From assembly GCF_026262505.1 (NCBI RefSeq), contig NC_067204.1:5303797-5367796 (forward strand): a stretch of DNA of 64,000 nucleotides, read 5' to 3'. The notes under the pieces were generated by a model. The model made no database searches and was not told the DNA's origin. It saw only the letters and a program-made list of their open reading frames with translations. This document shows positions 8,841-17,239 of this stretch, piece by piece. A program made the position numbers and the translations under genes. Source of the DNA: Trichomonas vaginalis G3 (taxonomy: Eukaryota > Parabasalia > Trichomonadida > Trichomonadidae). Each line of letters opens with the position of its first letter. Position 1 is the stretch's first letter.

Positions 8841-9466
8841 ATGAGCTTGAAAGAAGTATTCGAACAACATCCATGGAGGTCATTTAAGAAGTTCAATGAA
8901 GCTGCAAAGAGTTGGGGATTTACTAACAGAGCTGAAGTGAAAAGGTTCTTTGACAAAAATGTTGTACATCAAACAAAAATAAACCCTTACGACTACTTTT
9001 TACCAATTTACTCCAACACTCCTGACGCATACCAATTTGACACTCTCATTCAAAGCAGAAAAGGAGGTCATAAACCATTTTTGATTTTCATTAATGTTAA
9101 CACTCGTAAAGCATATGCATATCCAATGAAAAATAAAGGAACTCGTGAAGTGTTAAGAGTTTTACAAAAGTTTGTAGCAGAACATAGCCCAAGTACTTTA
9201 ACATCAGACCAAGACAGTGCATACCTCAGCAATGAAATCGCATATTTTCTCATTAAGCATAACATAACTCACTACACTACTGAAGACCATAACCATAACA
9301 TACTCGGCATCATAAACCGCTTCATAAGAACGCTCAGAGATTTAAATCAAGAGCGAGACTTTACCGAAGAAACAATGAAACACTTTCTCGAAGTATATAA
9401 TTCCTCAACACATTCTACAACAGGACATACACCAAATTCAATGACACAACAACAAGAAGAAAAGTA
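8841..9466 (+). pseudogene. Retroviral-type integrase, 5' portion, interrupted by a mariner (Polinton B)
   Basis: The open part starts at ACATAAATG. It shows the DDE integrase core: YQFDTLIQ (first Asp), LTSDQDSAYLS (second Asp) and a later HNILGIINRFIRTLRDL. It is related to the element C integrase at 45,059-45,586 (LTSDCESSF, LGVIDGCIKMLRDL). In Polintons this enzyme inserts the element DNA. The gene is split by the mariner described below; its remaining portion lies on the other side. Confidence 0.85.
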
Positions 9467-10771
9467 TAGGGTGTCCAAAGGTGTGTTTAGCACAAACCTG
9501 AATACTGCGAATAGAAATAAACAAGTTACATATATATAAAGTTTATTTAAATATAATCACCATTGGATTCAATCACGCGTTCGCAGCGATCGATCCAGGC
9601 TTGAAAGACACGCTTTAAATCATCATGAGAAAATTGCTCAAATTGCTCTCTTACAAAATTTTCAAGATCATCTGGACTCGCGAATTCGCGTCCTTCAGCT
9701 CTCTTTTTTTAGCGTGCCGAATAAATAAAAGTCAGAGGGTGCAATATCAGGTGAATAAATTGGGTTTGGAACAACTTTGACATTGTTTTCCACCAAGTAA
9801 TTCATTACCTTATGACTTTTGTGAACTCTTGAATTATCAAAATGAATTGCAAACTTTTGTTTTTGTTGTTTGGATTTCTCAAACTCATCAGAATTGATAA
9901 TTTGAGTAAGAACATTGTCAATTAGATACTGAGCATTCATCGTATTAGGTTTTTGAAGAATATCAATTGCGATGATGCCATTCACGCCCCAAAAAACCGA
10001 CAACATCATCATTGGTGTGTCAATTTTTTTCTTCGGGAATGTTTGCGGATTTTCATCCTTCGGGATCCACATGATTTTGGCTTCTGTTGCATATTGAAAC
10101 CAAGACTCGTCCCCTGTTACTAAAAAGCGAAACTTCTTGGATTGATACGCACCCAATATAGAGAGGAGCTCTTTCGAAGATTGGACTCTAGATTTTTTTT
10201 GAACTGAATTAAGGTTGTGCGGAACCCAACGTGTATACGCTAGTTTGTAGTTCAAATAATTGTGCAGATAATAACTGACTGTTGTACGTGGTATCTTTGT
10301 CATCTCCTCTATCCTTCTGAGTGATGCTCTTGGGTCTTCATCTAGCGCTTGAAGAATTGCTTTGATTTTTCTTTGATCCGGCGATTTTTTGTCAATTTTT
10401 ATGATGGGCGCCTTTTTGTTCATGAAGTGATACATCCTAACATGATACGTTACAGTGGAATAGCTAGGAGCATCCATACCGAAGCATTTTACCAATGTCT
10501 CGTAGACTTTTTTACAGTCTTTGCATTTTTTTGCAAGAGCGAGGATGTTTTCTTTATGATTCATTAAAAAAATGAAAAAAATCCCGCCAAAATTTCCCGC
10601 GAAACCACCTCTTGTCTCAAAATTTATTTTATATCCCGGCATGGCGCCAAAATACAACATACTCATCATATACATATATTCATATTTTTTATTATATATT
10701 TATAATCAGCATATATCTCCTTTAATAGTCTCATATAGAGCGCTGTGCTAAACGCACCTTTGGACACCCTA
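9467..10771 (-). mobile_element. Mariner-family DNA transposon (Tvmar-like)
   Basis: The element is bounded by inverted repeats: GGGTGTCCAAAGGTGTGTTT on the left and its complement, with one difference (AAACGCACCTTTGGACACCC), on the right. TA dinucleotides flank it at 9,467-9,468 and 10,770-10,771, as expected for the TA target of mariners. It carries one minus-strand transposase gene and is about 1.3 kb long, a normal size. It resembles the Tvmar1 family known from T. vaginalis; that name is from memory and not checked. It sits inside the Polinton integrase gene, so it arrived after the Polinton. Confidence 0.9.
9547..10564 (-). pseudogene. Mariner transposase with one frameshift
   Basis: The start is the ATG of MNHKENILALAKK; codons upstream belong to the element's leader. 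The N-terminal part has helix-turn-helix-like segments. The catalytic triad is visible as TGDESWF, HFDNSRVH and YSPDIAPSDFYLF, with 34 residues between the second and third Asp, the D,D34D spacing of true mariners. Just after FGTLKK the frame is lost in a run of seven T at 9,704-9,710. With six T the frame would continue to a normal C-terminus ending near 9,547 (about 338 residues in all). A single homopolymer change thus separates this copy from a full-length reading frame, so it is either a recent mutation or a sequencing error. Confidence 0.85.
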
Positions 10772-11233
10772 TATATACAAAAGAAACGAAGTCAAACACA
10801 AAATATCAGAAATTCAACACAATTTACCCTCATTCCTGGTACAAAAGTTCGTGTAGTTCTTGACGACAAACCGTTGACAAAGAAACGTTTAAGGTTAAGT
10901 AGAAACTATTATATCGTAGACTCTACGCAAGGTAATGGATATCTTATAAAAGCTGCTGACGACTCTATTGCGTTTTACCCTCGTCACAAATTAGTCGAAA
11001 GTAGTAATGGCAAACTTGCTGAAACCATTGACGAAGCAAAGCGAGGAGTGGTTATTGAAATACTTGGCTACAACATAAACGATGACACTTATAAAGTAAG
11101 ATATGAAGGAGGCGTTGAAGATGTTATACCATCTAAGAACTTGAGAGAGTCAAAGTCAACACATCTGGGACCATTAGAGCGGGAGTACTGGAAAGACAAA
11201 AATATGCCAGAAAGAATAAGAAAATTCTTCTAA
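10772..11233 (+). pseudogene. Integrase, 3' portion with chromodomain-like region (Polinton B)
   Basis: Coding sequence resumes right after the mariner's right end. It includes TLIPGTKVRVVLDDK, YIVDSTQGNGYLIKAADD and DDTYKVRYEGGVEDVIPSKNLRE. The first two match the C-terminal region of the element C integrase at 45,583-45,990. The last looks like an SH3/chromodomain-like fold, which in Polinton integrases may help target chromatin. Confidence 0.75.
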
Positions 11234-11332
11234 ACTTTTTCATTAGATGTAAATCAGACATGAATGAGAACAGTCATGATATCATTAATGGTACCATTTA
11301 TTTTTGTCATAAATTTACACCAAAAATATATT

Positions 11333-11394
11333 TTAGGTGAAGAGGTGAGATCTCACCCGTTTTCTCACCTGTTTTCTCACCCTCACGAATTTTC
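11333..11394. promoter_or_regulatory. Recurrent GGTGAGATCTCACC palindrome block
   Basis: A perfect 14-bp palindrome (11,344-11,357) centred on AGATCT is followed by TTTTCTCACC tracts. It lies in the 230-bp gap between the integrase gene and the next plus-strand gene. Another exact copy of the palindrome is at 12,451-12,464. Confidence 0.6.
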
Positions 11395-11447
11395 ATGAAT
11401 TTCCTTAAGATAGAAAAATCAAGTTAGTTTTAAAATTATTTATTTTT

Positions 11448-11463
11448 TTATTTTGTATAAAAG
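11448..11463 (+). promoter_or_regulatory. Conserved leader TTATTTTGTAT upstream of a start
   Basis: TTATTTTGTATAAAAGATATG leads into the next gene. TTATTTTGTATGTAAAGAC precedes the ATGs at 12,545 and 13,244. An AAGTTAGTTTT block lies 20-40 bases further upstream at two of the three sites. This looks like a shared promoter for the plus-strand block. Confidence 0.5.
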
Positions 11464-11465
11464 AT

Positions 11466-12431
11466 ATGATTTCAACAATCGGCACAACAACAATTCAAGC
11501 CACGAACGGCGGGACTCTGTCCACAACTACAGCACCAAACTCGCTAGTCATGAATCCTACGTCAATGTTGGTAGAGATGAAAAGCTTTATTCCTTCTTCA
11601 TATACTTTTGAAACAGAAATCCAGAAGATAAAGCAAGAACTTTTAACAAGTAATTTAGACTGTAGTGCGAAAGATGAAACAAATGAACAGTATCTTTATG
11701 AAATGGAGGACCTCATCGACCATTTGCCTAAACTACCTGAAATTCAGCAGCAAAAACTAACTATTCCTGAATTCGACGAAATTGAAGTCAAAGCAACTGA
11801 CTCAGTAGAAATTAAGAAATTCATACGTAAAGTAAATTATGAATTCCTTGGTTTTCATTGCAACCATAAAGTTATGGACAAAGATTGCGACATGGTTTAT
11901 AAAAATATTTCTGACCTTTACAAATCCGAAGAATTTAAGACATACGATAACTTTGTTTCATTAGTTGCAAAATGTGTATGGCAGATAAGAGATAAAGATA
12001 GAAGAGGTAAAGTATGGAATGAACAGATAAAACCAGCAGCTTTTGAGTTAAAGAAAACCATTGACGCCTTAGTTGTTCTAGCTGGTTTTATTTCAATGTA
12101 TAACGCAAAAACGATGCCGCAATGTTCAAAATGTAAAGCAGCAATAAGAAAATATAACTACTCAGTCAAAGAGATAGAACGAATGAGAAACGACTATGCA
12201 GACTTAAAGAAAGAAGCAGAAAAACCAGCAGAAGATAAAATGGATATGTTGACATTTCTTAATAAAAACTATCCAACAGCAGAAGATTTCCTTCTGTCTG
12301 ACGTCAAGAAGAAATATAAAGAAACCTTCGGCATTGTTAAAACTTTTGATGTACTAAAAGAAGAAATAGAAGCTACAAAATTGTTTAGGATTTCAAATAT
12401 ACATCGTATATTTCATGTAAAACGCTTGTGA
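11466..12431 (+). CDS. Polinton B protein, unknown, with one CxxC pair
   Basis: This is a 321-residue acidic/basic mixed protein. The first 40 residues are Thr/Ser-rich. A helical region follows, with PQCSKCKAAIRKY at about residue 220 (half of a possible zinc site; other Cys at CNHK and CDM might complete it). Coiled-coil potential lies around EIERMRNDYADLKKEAEKPAEDK. No family was recognised. It is followed by the KilA-N genes in the same orientation, each with the same type of leader, so it may belong to an early or regulatory block. Confidence 0.5.
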   Translation: MISTIGTTTIQATNGGTLSTTTAPNSLVMNPTSMLVEMKSFIPSSYTFETEIQKIKQELLTSNLDCSAKDETNEQYLYEMEDLIDHLPKLPEIQQQKLTIPEFDEIEVKATDSVEIKKFIRKVNYEFLGFHCNHKVMDKDCDMVYKNISDLYKSEEFKTYDNFVSLVAKCVWQIRDKDRRGKVWNEQIKPAAFELKKTIDALVVLAGFISMYNAKTMPQCSKCKAAIRKYNYSVKEIERMRNDYADLKKEAEKPAEDKMDMLTFLNKNYPTAEDFLLSDVKKKYKETFGIVKTFDVLKEEIEATKLFRISNIHRIFHVKRL

Positions 12432-12472
12432 AAAAAGAGGTGAAAAAACAGGTGAGATCTCACCTCTTCAAC
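12430..12472. promoter_or_regulatory. Recurrent GGTGAGATCTCACC palindrome block
   Basis: It lies immediately after a stop codon and consists of GAGGTGAAAAAACAGGTGAG joined to ATCTCACCTC. The whole block can fold on itself around the GATC centre. Its place right behind a gene would suit a terminator. Confidence 0.6.
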
Positions 12473-12544
12473 TCAACATTATTTTTATTGAATTCAGCAC
12501 AAAAATAATGAATTTCATTAGTTATTTTGTATGTAAAGACCGTA

Positions 12545-12820
12545 ATGTCAAACATTGAGTTTGAAACAGTTAGAAAGATAGACAATGACACCAAAGTGGT
12601 TAGAATAGGTGATTTAAACGTAAGATACTCAAAGAAATACAATAAATATTCTTTGTCAGACATTATATCTCCATCTGGAAAGAAAACAAACGACTGGGTT
12701 AGAAATGCTTCAACTCAGAAAATTTTGACAAGAAATCCTGAGCTTATGATATCAGTAGCATTTCATGGAACAAGAGCATATCTTATAGACAAAAGTCTTA
12801 TACCAATAGTTTTGTTATGA
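12545..12820 (+). CDS. KilA-N domain protein (Polinton B)
   Basis: The first ATG in frame is at 12,545; the frame is open a little upstream but without an ATG. The sequence NVRYSKKYNKYSLSDI, KTNDWVRNASTQKIL and HGTRAYLIDKSLIPIVL follows the KilA-N pattern (variable strand, then NDW-R, then G-W/YVHP-like end). KilA-N domains are DNA-binding modules of phages and large DNA viruses. Coding-like sequence continues to about 13,150 with a T5orf172-like, GIY-YIG-type end (VFVNDMRAAETELLEVF), the usual partner of KilA-N. The gene appears to be broken in this copy between the two parts. Confidence 0.72.
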   Translation: MSNIEFETVRKIDNDTKVVRIGDLNVRYSKKYNKYSLSDIISPSGKKTNDWVRNASTQKILTRNPELMISVAFHGTRAYLIDKSLIPIVLL

Positions 12821-13243
12821 TTAGACCCAGTTGTTGGATATAACTTCATAACATATGGTTCATTCGATACGGAACGTTGCAGTGAAGGCTTACTTTACAT
12901 CGTCAGAAACCGAAGGACTTCAACACAAAAAGATATAAGATAGGAAGGACATATAATATAACTCAAAGATATGACAGTACAGTCAATAGAGTCAAGGTTG
13001 TGTTTGTTAATGATATGAGAGCTGCTGAAACAGAACTGCTTGAAGTTTTTGAGAAAATGTATGGTGCTCCCACGAAAGGTAAAGAAACGTTTGAAGTAGA
13101 TGAGATAGATAAAGCTATAAAATTATTTGACGAAGTTGCTGAAAAATACATGTAAAGCGTTTATTTTTGGTCTTTTGTGAAAGTCAGAAAATAAAGTTAG
13201 TTTTATTTTTATTTATTTTTTTATTTTGTATGTAAAGACAGTA

Positions 13244-14071
13244 ATGACAACATCAGAGAACACAACAACAGTTATAGTCCATGAAGCCATAAATGAAGAA
13301 TACGAATACATACAGTATAACAAACAGTTACGTCTCATTCGTTCAGTCAAAGATGACATGTACCAAATGCAAAGTATAATGAATGCTCTTCGTTCTACAA
13401 AGCAAGCATATCATTGGTTTGAAAACCAACAGACAAAAGAACTTTTAGAAGAATTTCCTCATATGATTGCTTCCCTCGGAATACCGAGAGAAGAGATTCC
13501 GTACGAAAATCGCAAGAATTTGGCTCCTGGTTTGAAAGGTTATTATGTTCATAGACTTTTAGTAAACGCTGTAGCAATGTGGGCTTCACCTCGTTATGCT
13601 TGTTATATTTTCATGATGTTAGATGAACTATATAAAGCAGAACGTGGAGAGATGGAAAAGAAACTTCAAGCAAAAGATGAAGTTATTGAATCCAAAGACA
13701 AAAGCATACAGAAAAGAATACCGCGTTCGGTACCAAAAGGAAAGGAAAAGAGTTATAAGTATATGATATATACTGAAGAGTTGGAGAAAGAAGAAGATAA
13801 AGATGTGGTTATGTTGCATTTAGTCAGAAGAAACAACAAGAGCTTTTATGACTGCGCTAAAATATATAAATCTGACAGAAACTGGTTCTATCGTGAAAAC
13901 TTACCGATTTCAATGACACCGAATGAGCAAATAAAGGAAATTGTCAAAAATACTCTTCCTCAAACACACTATGACATCAAAGGTTGCACAATACTTACAT
14001 TCAAAGAAGACTTAACATTACTGAAGGAAAAAATAACAGAATATTTCGATAACTTCAAAGAGGAAGAATAA
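13244..14071 (+). CDS. Second KilA-N-type DNA-binding protein (Polinton B)
   Basis: The start is the ATG at 13,244. Residues about 50-130 match KilA-N: AYHWFENQQTKELLEEF followed by GYYVHRLLVNAVAMWASPRY and ACYIFMMLDELY. This resembles poxvirus and entomopoxvirus versions (YVHP...IA-WVSP). A charged coiled-coil linker follows (KAERGEMEKKLQAKDEVIES). The C-terminal part around KYMIYTEELEKE and NNKSFYDCAKIYKSDRNWFY is unassigned. It is probably a regulator of Polinton gene expression or replication; this is inferred from the family. The leader is shared with the preceding KilA-N gene. Confidence 0.7.
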   Translation: MTTSENTTTVIVHEAINEEYEYIQYNKQLRLIRSVKDDMYQMQSIMNALRSTKQAYHWFENQQTKELLEEFPHMIASLGIPREEIPYENRKNLAPGLKGYYVHRLLVNAVAMWASPRYACYIFMMLDELYKAERGEMEKKLQAKDEVIESKDKSIQKRIPRSVPKGKEKSYKYMIYTEELEKEEDKDVVMLHLVRRNNKSFYDCAKIYKSDRNWFYRENLPISMTPNEQIKEIVKNTLPQTHYDIKGCTILTFKEDLTLLKEKITEYFDNFKEEE

Positions 14072-14117
14072 AAAAAATCTAAGCTAATTTTATTTTTTTT
14101 ATAAAATTTTATCTCAT

Positions 14118-14342
14118 ATGAAAGAACATGAATTTAGAATATTCGGAACTCATGACAGAAGAAGAGAACGAACAACATGTAAAGATTATGCAAAATTTCT
14201 GAAGACATACAAAGCATTTAAACAATATCTAAATGCTTCTAAAGATTATGCAAAATTTCTGAAGGTATATAAAGCTTATGAAAAAGCGTATGAAAAGTTT
14301 ATACATTGGGGAATTGTTGTAAAATATCGATATGAAGACTAA
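14118..14342 (+). CDS. Small protein with internal duplication (Polinton B)
   Basis: The 74-residue frame contains two copies of KDYAKFLKxYKA, about 24 residues apart. It is Lys/Tyr-rich and predicted helical. It starts with a good ATG after a T-rich leader (AAGCTAATTTTATTTTTTT) like those of its neighbours. No function is known. Confidence 0.4.
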   Translation: MKEHEFRIFGTHDRRRERTTCKDYAKFLKTYKAFKQYLNASKDYAKFLKVYKAYEKAYEKFIHWGIVVKYRYED

Positions 14343-14361
14343 CCAAAAATATATTTTTTGC

Positions 14362-14833
14362 TTAAATAGCTTCAGGGTCTATTTCTTCAACCATTTCACT
14401 TCCTTCGTCAATGTCAATAGAAGCTTCTTCAACCTTTGGTAAGAATTTCTGTATAACATCTTTGTTCGTTATTGTCTTCAGAGATGAAGGATAATATTTC
14501 ACAGATGTTTCACCCTTCTTATATTCTTTCTGTTCGGAAAGATTTAAAGCAATACTGAAGAAGTCAATGTTAGAGTTCTTTATGACAGTATAATGAGTAT
14601 CTTTGACATTCACGAAGAAACTCTTTTGTTTCAAACTACTGCTAACTCTTGTGAAGTATAACGTTTGCGGTCAATGACGATAGCTAATGGTCTGACATAC
14701 TGACCAAACTTAGATTCTTTCACAAACTCTTGTTAAAGATAACATTAACATTTGAAGCATTATTGAACTCATTCTTGATGGCAGTAGCGAGAGCATTGTA
14801 TGAAAAGAACTTGCAATCTTGCATGTGTTTCAT
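14362..14833 (-). pseudogene. Broken minus-strand gene, unknown (Polinton B)
   Basis: An ATG at 14,833 follows TTTTATTTTA, and coding-like minus-strand sequence continues to the stop at 14,362, with about two breaks. The last 90 residues are open, with an acidic end (DIDEGSEMVEEIDPEAI). No family was recognised. It is head to head with the polymerase gene, 90 bases apart. Confidence 0.4.
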
Positions 14834-14922
14834 TAAAATAAAAATATTAAATTATTTTGAAAAATAACTTTAAAAAATCTAATCTAATTTTTTCAAAAAA
14901 TATTTTTTATTTCCTACTAAAG

Positions 14923-16367
14923 ATGTATCGGAAGTTGTCTAAGTTAGAACACTCGGAAATAAAACAACTTCTTACAGAAGCTAACATAGAAGTAGCAAAA
15001 CATTACGCAACAAACAAAAAAGCACTCGCTGACTTCATTAAAGACTATAATGGTGCAATAAGTTATGATAGAATTCATGAGTTCATAAAGCCGCAACGCG
15101 GTGAGGACGAAGTCCATGCAAGAGCATTTCCTTTAAATGACGTTGCTATTGACTTATATCATAGACGTTCAGTACCTCATGAAGTAAGAAGAGAAATGTT
15201 TGACATAACAAATGCAAACGTTGGTGAAACAAGAAGAAGAGACGACACACTGAAACAACAGAGAAGAGAGATGTTTAAGAGCGCTATAGAACAAGTTCGC
15301 AAAGCTAACGATGTCATTCGTTCCATTGACGACAAACCAAAAGAAGGTGAGAGATGGTTAAAGAAAGATGAAGAGAATAGGAAGAGAAATGTGAAGTCAG
15401 GCAATAGACTCATTGACTTTAACATCGAAGCTTTAGATGAACCAAACAGAGACTACTTACACAAACATTTCGGTAAGGTTTTCATGAGACTCTTAGAGAA
15501 GATTAAAATAAACTCCCAACAAAGATGGATGGTATGTTATAAACTTGGTGGAAAGTATGAATGTTCTACGTTAAACCTCAATAATATGGAACATTACTAC
15601 ATCAGCTCTTGAAGGAGAACTTTATATCAGAGATAGAAGCAAATGCTGCAGGTATTGTTGAAATGCACTATGACTTCTTCTTGACAAACATAAAGAATCT
15701 TACTGAAATAAAGATGTATGATTTAACAGAATATGAAGGCTTAACGATGTCAGATGTAAAGAAGGCAAACCAAAAAAGAGACCATATAGAGATGAAAGCA
15801 CACTGACAAATGACCAGAAAGCCATTTTGGAAGCTCTTAAGCAAACAGGAAACCCAGCACTTATAGAAAGCTTTTGGAAAGATAATGGTGAAAAGAAGTT
15901 TTATAAGAAGAGAAGCGGTCAGTTCTGGAAGTATCTTTGCACATTACCTATAAATCTTGAGCGCTACCAAATCTTCAATGAACTGAACAAAAGAACTGCA
16001 CACTTATGACAGAAGACTTGTTTCGTATGCTTGCATTCAGGCTGGAGTAGATGGAGAGACTATTGACCACATGAGAGAAGTCATTCGTGTTAGAGACTTT
16101 CCTCAAAGTAAAGTACAAGAAATTTCTGACGCAACAGGTATAGCATTTAATGTTACCATTGGTTACTTCAATGACTCAAGATATAATGAAATAACGAGAT
16201 ACATACCAAAAGAATGTGAAACTGTTCGAACTATTGACTTACTTCTTGTTGAAGACCACTACATGCTAAATGAAAGATTACAAATGACAACATATTTCAT
16301 TCGCAACTATATAGAAATTCTCAAAGCTTGTGGTGGAATGAACATTGAGAAACAGATGAAGATTTAA
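14923..16367 (+). pseudogene. Protein-primed DNA polymerase B, N-terminal region only (Polinton B)
   Basis: The ATG at 14,923 opens a long first part (to 15,612), rich in Arg/Lys/Glu, that ends with INSQQRWMVCYKLGGKYEC, a sequence like the start of Polinton pPolB. A later part (16,071-16,367) has DLLLVEDHYMLNERL, matching LKIAIVHNHFMLNESL in the element C polymerase (41,658-43,812). The polymerase palm motifs are absent: recognisable sequence ends near 16,370, before the assembly gap. The gene is broken in about three places. The N-terminal extension probably contained the terminal-protein or exonuclease parts. Confidence 0.65.
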
Positions 16368-16370
16368 CAA

Positions 16371-16629
16371 AGAGAGAGAACAAATACATCCTAACCCTAC
16401 TTGTTTGAAGTACAAATACTGACGTCCATATTTTCTTCTCACGATATTTCATGAAGAGTTTTAGAGGGAAGAACCCAGAAAAAAGTCGTCCTCAGCTGTT
16501 TCCGCTTAACCCACACTGTTTTCGTACGCGAATCTCTCTCTCCGGTTTCTCCGAGGAAGCAAAGCATAATGCCATTTTTTGACGAAGTTGAAGGTTTGCA
16601 CTTGCGTCAAAAAAAAATCCTGAAATGCA
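16371..16629. other. Unassigned sequence before the gap
   Basis: About 260 bases with no gene. It differs in character from both flanks, being less AT-rich, with CTCTCTCTCCGGTTTCTCCGA-like stretches. I recognise nothing in it. It may be the low-quality end of a contig. Confidence 0.4.
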
Positions 16630-16654
16630 NNNNNNNNNNNNNNNNNNNNNNNNN
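16630..16654. other. Assembly gap (25 N)
   Basis: Twenty-five N mark a join of unknown size. The sequences on each side are unrelated in content: an interrupted Polinton polymerase on the left and the noisy arm of an inverted duplication on the right. Confidence 0.99.
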
Positions 16655-17239
16655 TCTCGATATTTTTGTTAGGAAAACCACTTGCATGTTCATTAACAAA
16701 CATTGCTCACAAGCATGCATAGAAGCTATATTCAAAAATTGGGGCATTTGGCCTGTATCAAGGGTGAGTCAGCATAGCCTCTTTAAAAATGTATAAAACA
16801 TTCCCAAAAATCCAAAAATAAAAACTTCGACAATGCAGGGGACTGCTTGTGTAAGTTAGAGAAAATATCATACTTTTGGTGAAATAATAATATCCACTTT
16901 CAATTAAAGGTTGTTTTAGTGGAAATATGGGAAAGTATTATTTCTATTTTTAAATTTTACACTTTTGAATACCTGTTCAATATTTCTTTGAAAATTTAAC
17001 AATCATTTAACTGATATAGAAAGCGATCTAGAGCCCCAAGTTACACCATAATAATACATATTTCAAGTATTTTTATGGAATCTTTAGAGGCATACCATAA
17101 CCAAAAAGTAATATAAATGATTTTTTATAAGAATTATTTATCAAAACTTATGCTTTTCAATGAAAAACAATTTGGAAATAATTTTTATCGAATTAAATAT
17201 ATTGTATTTAACATGGTGTTAGAAAGTGCTAAGGTATAA

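Larger units (their letters stand above)
1..16370. mobile_element. Maverick/Polinton element B (interior, ends not seen)
   Basis: This is a dense run of genes on both strands with Polinton hallmarks: an A32-like packaging ATPase, a retroviral-type integrase, protein-primed DNA polymerase B, and fibre/collar and small amphipathic structural genes. The left end lies outside the window. On the right the sequence stops being recognisable inside the polymerase gene, shortly before an assembly gap. A mariner transposon sits inside the integrase gene. Most reading frames are open, with roughly half a dozen broken genes, so the copy looks young. Terminal inverted repeats and target duplications cannot be seen. 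No obvious major capsid gene was recognised by eye. Confidence 0.88.

Noticed and set aside
16506-16796. Open frames across the N gap
   Set aside because: They span unknown bases and join unrelated contigs.
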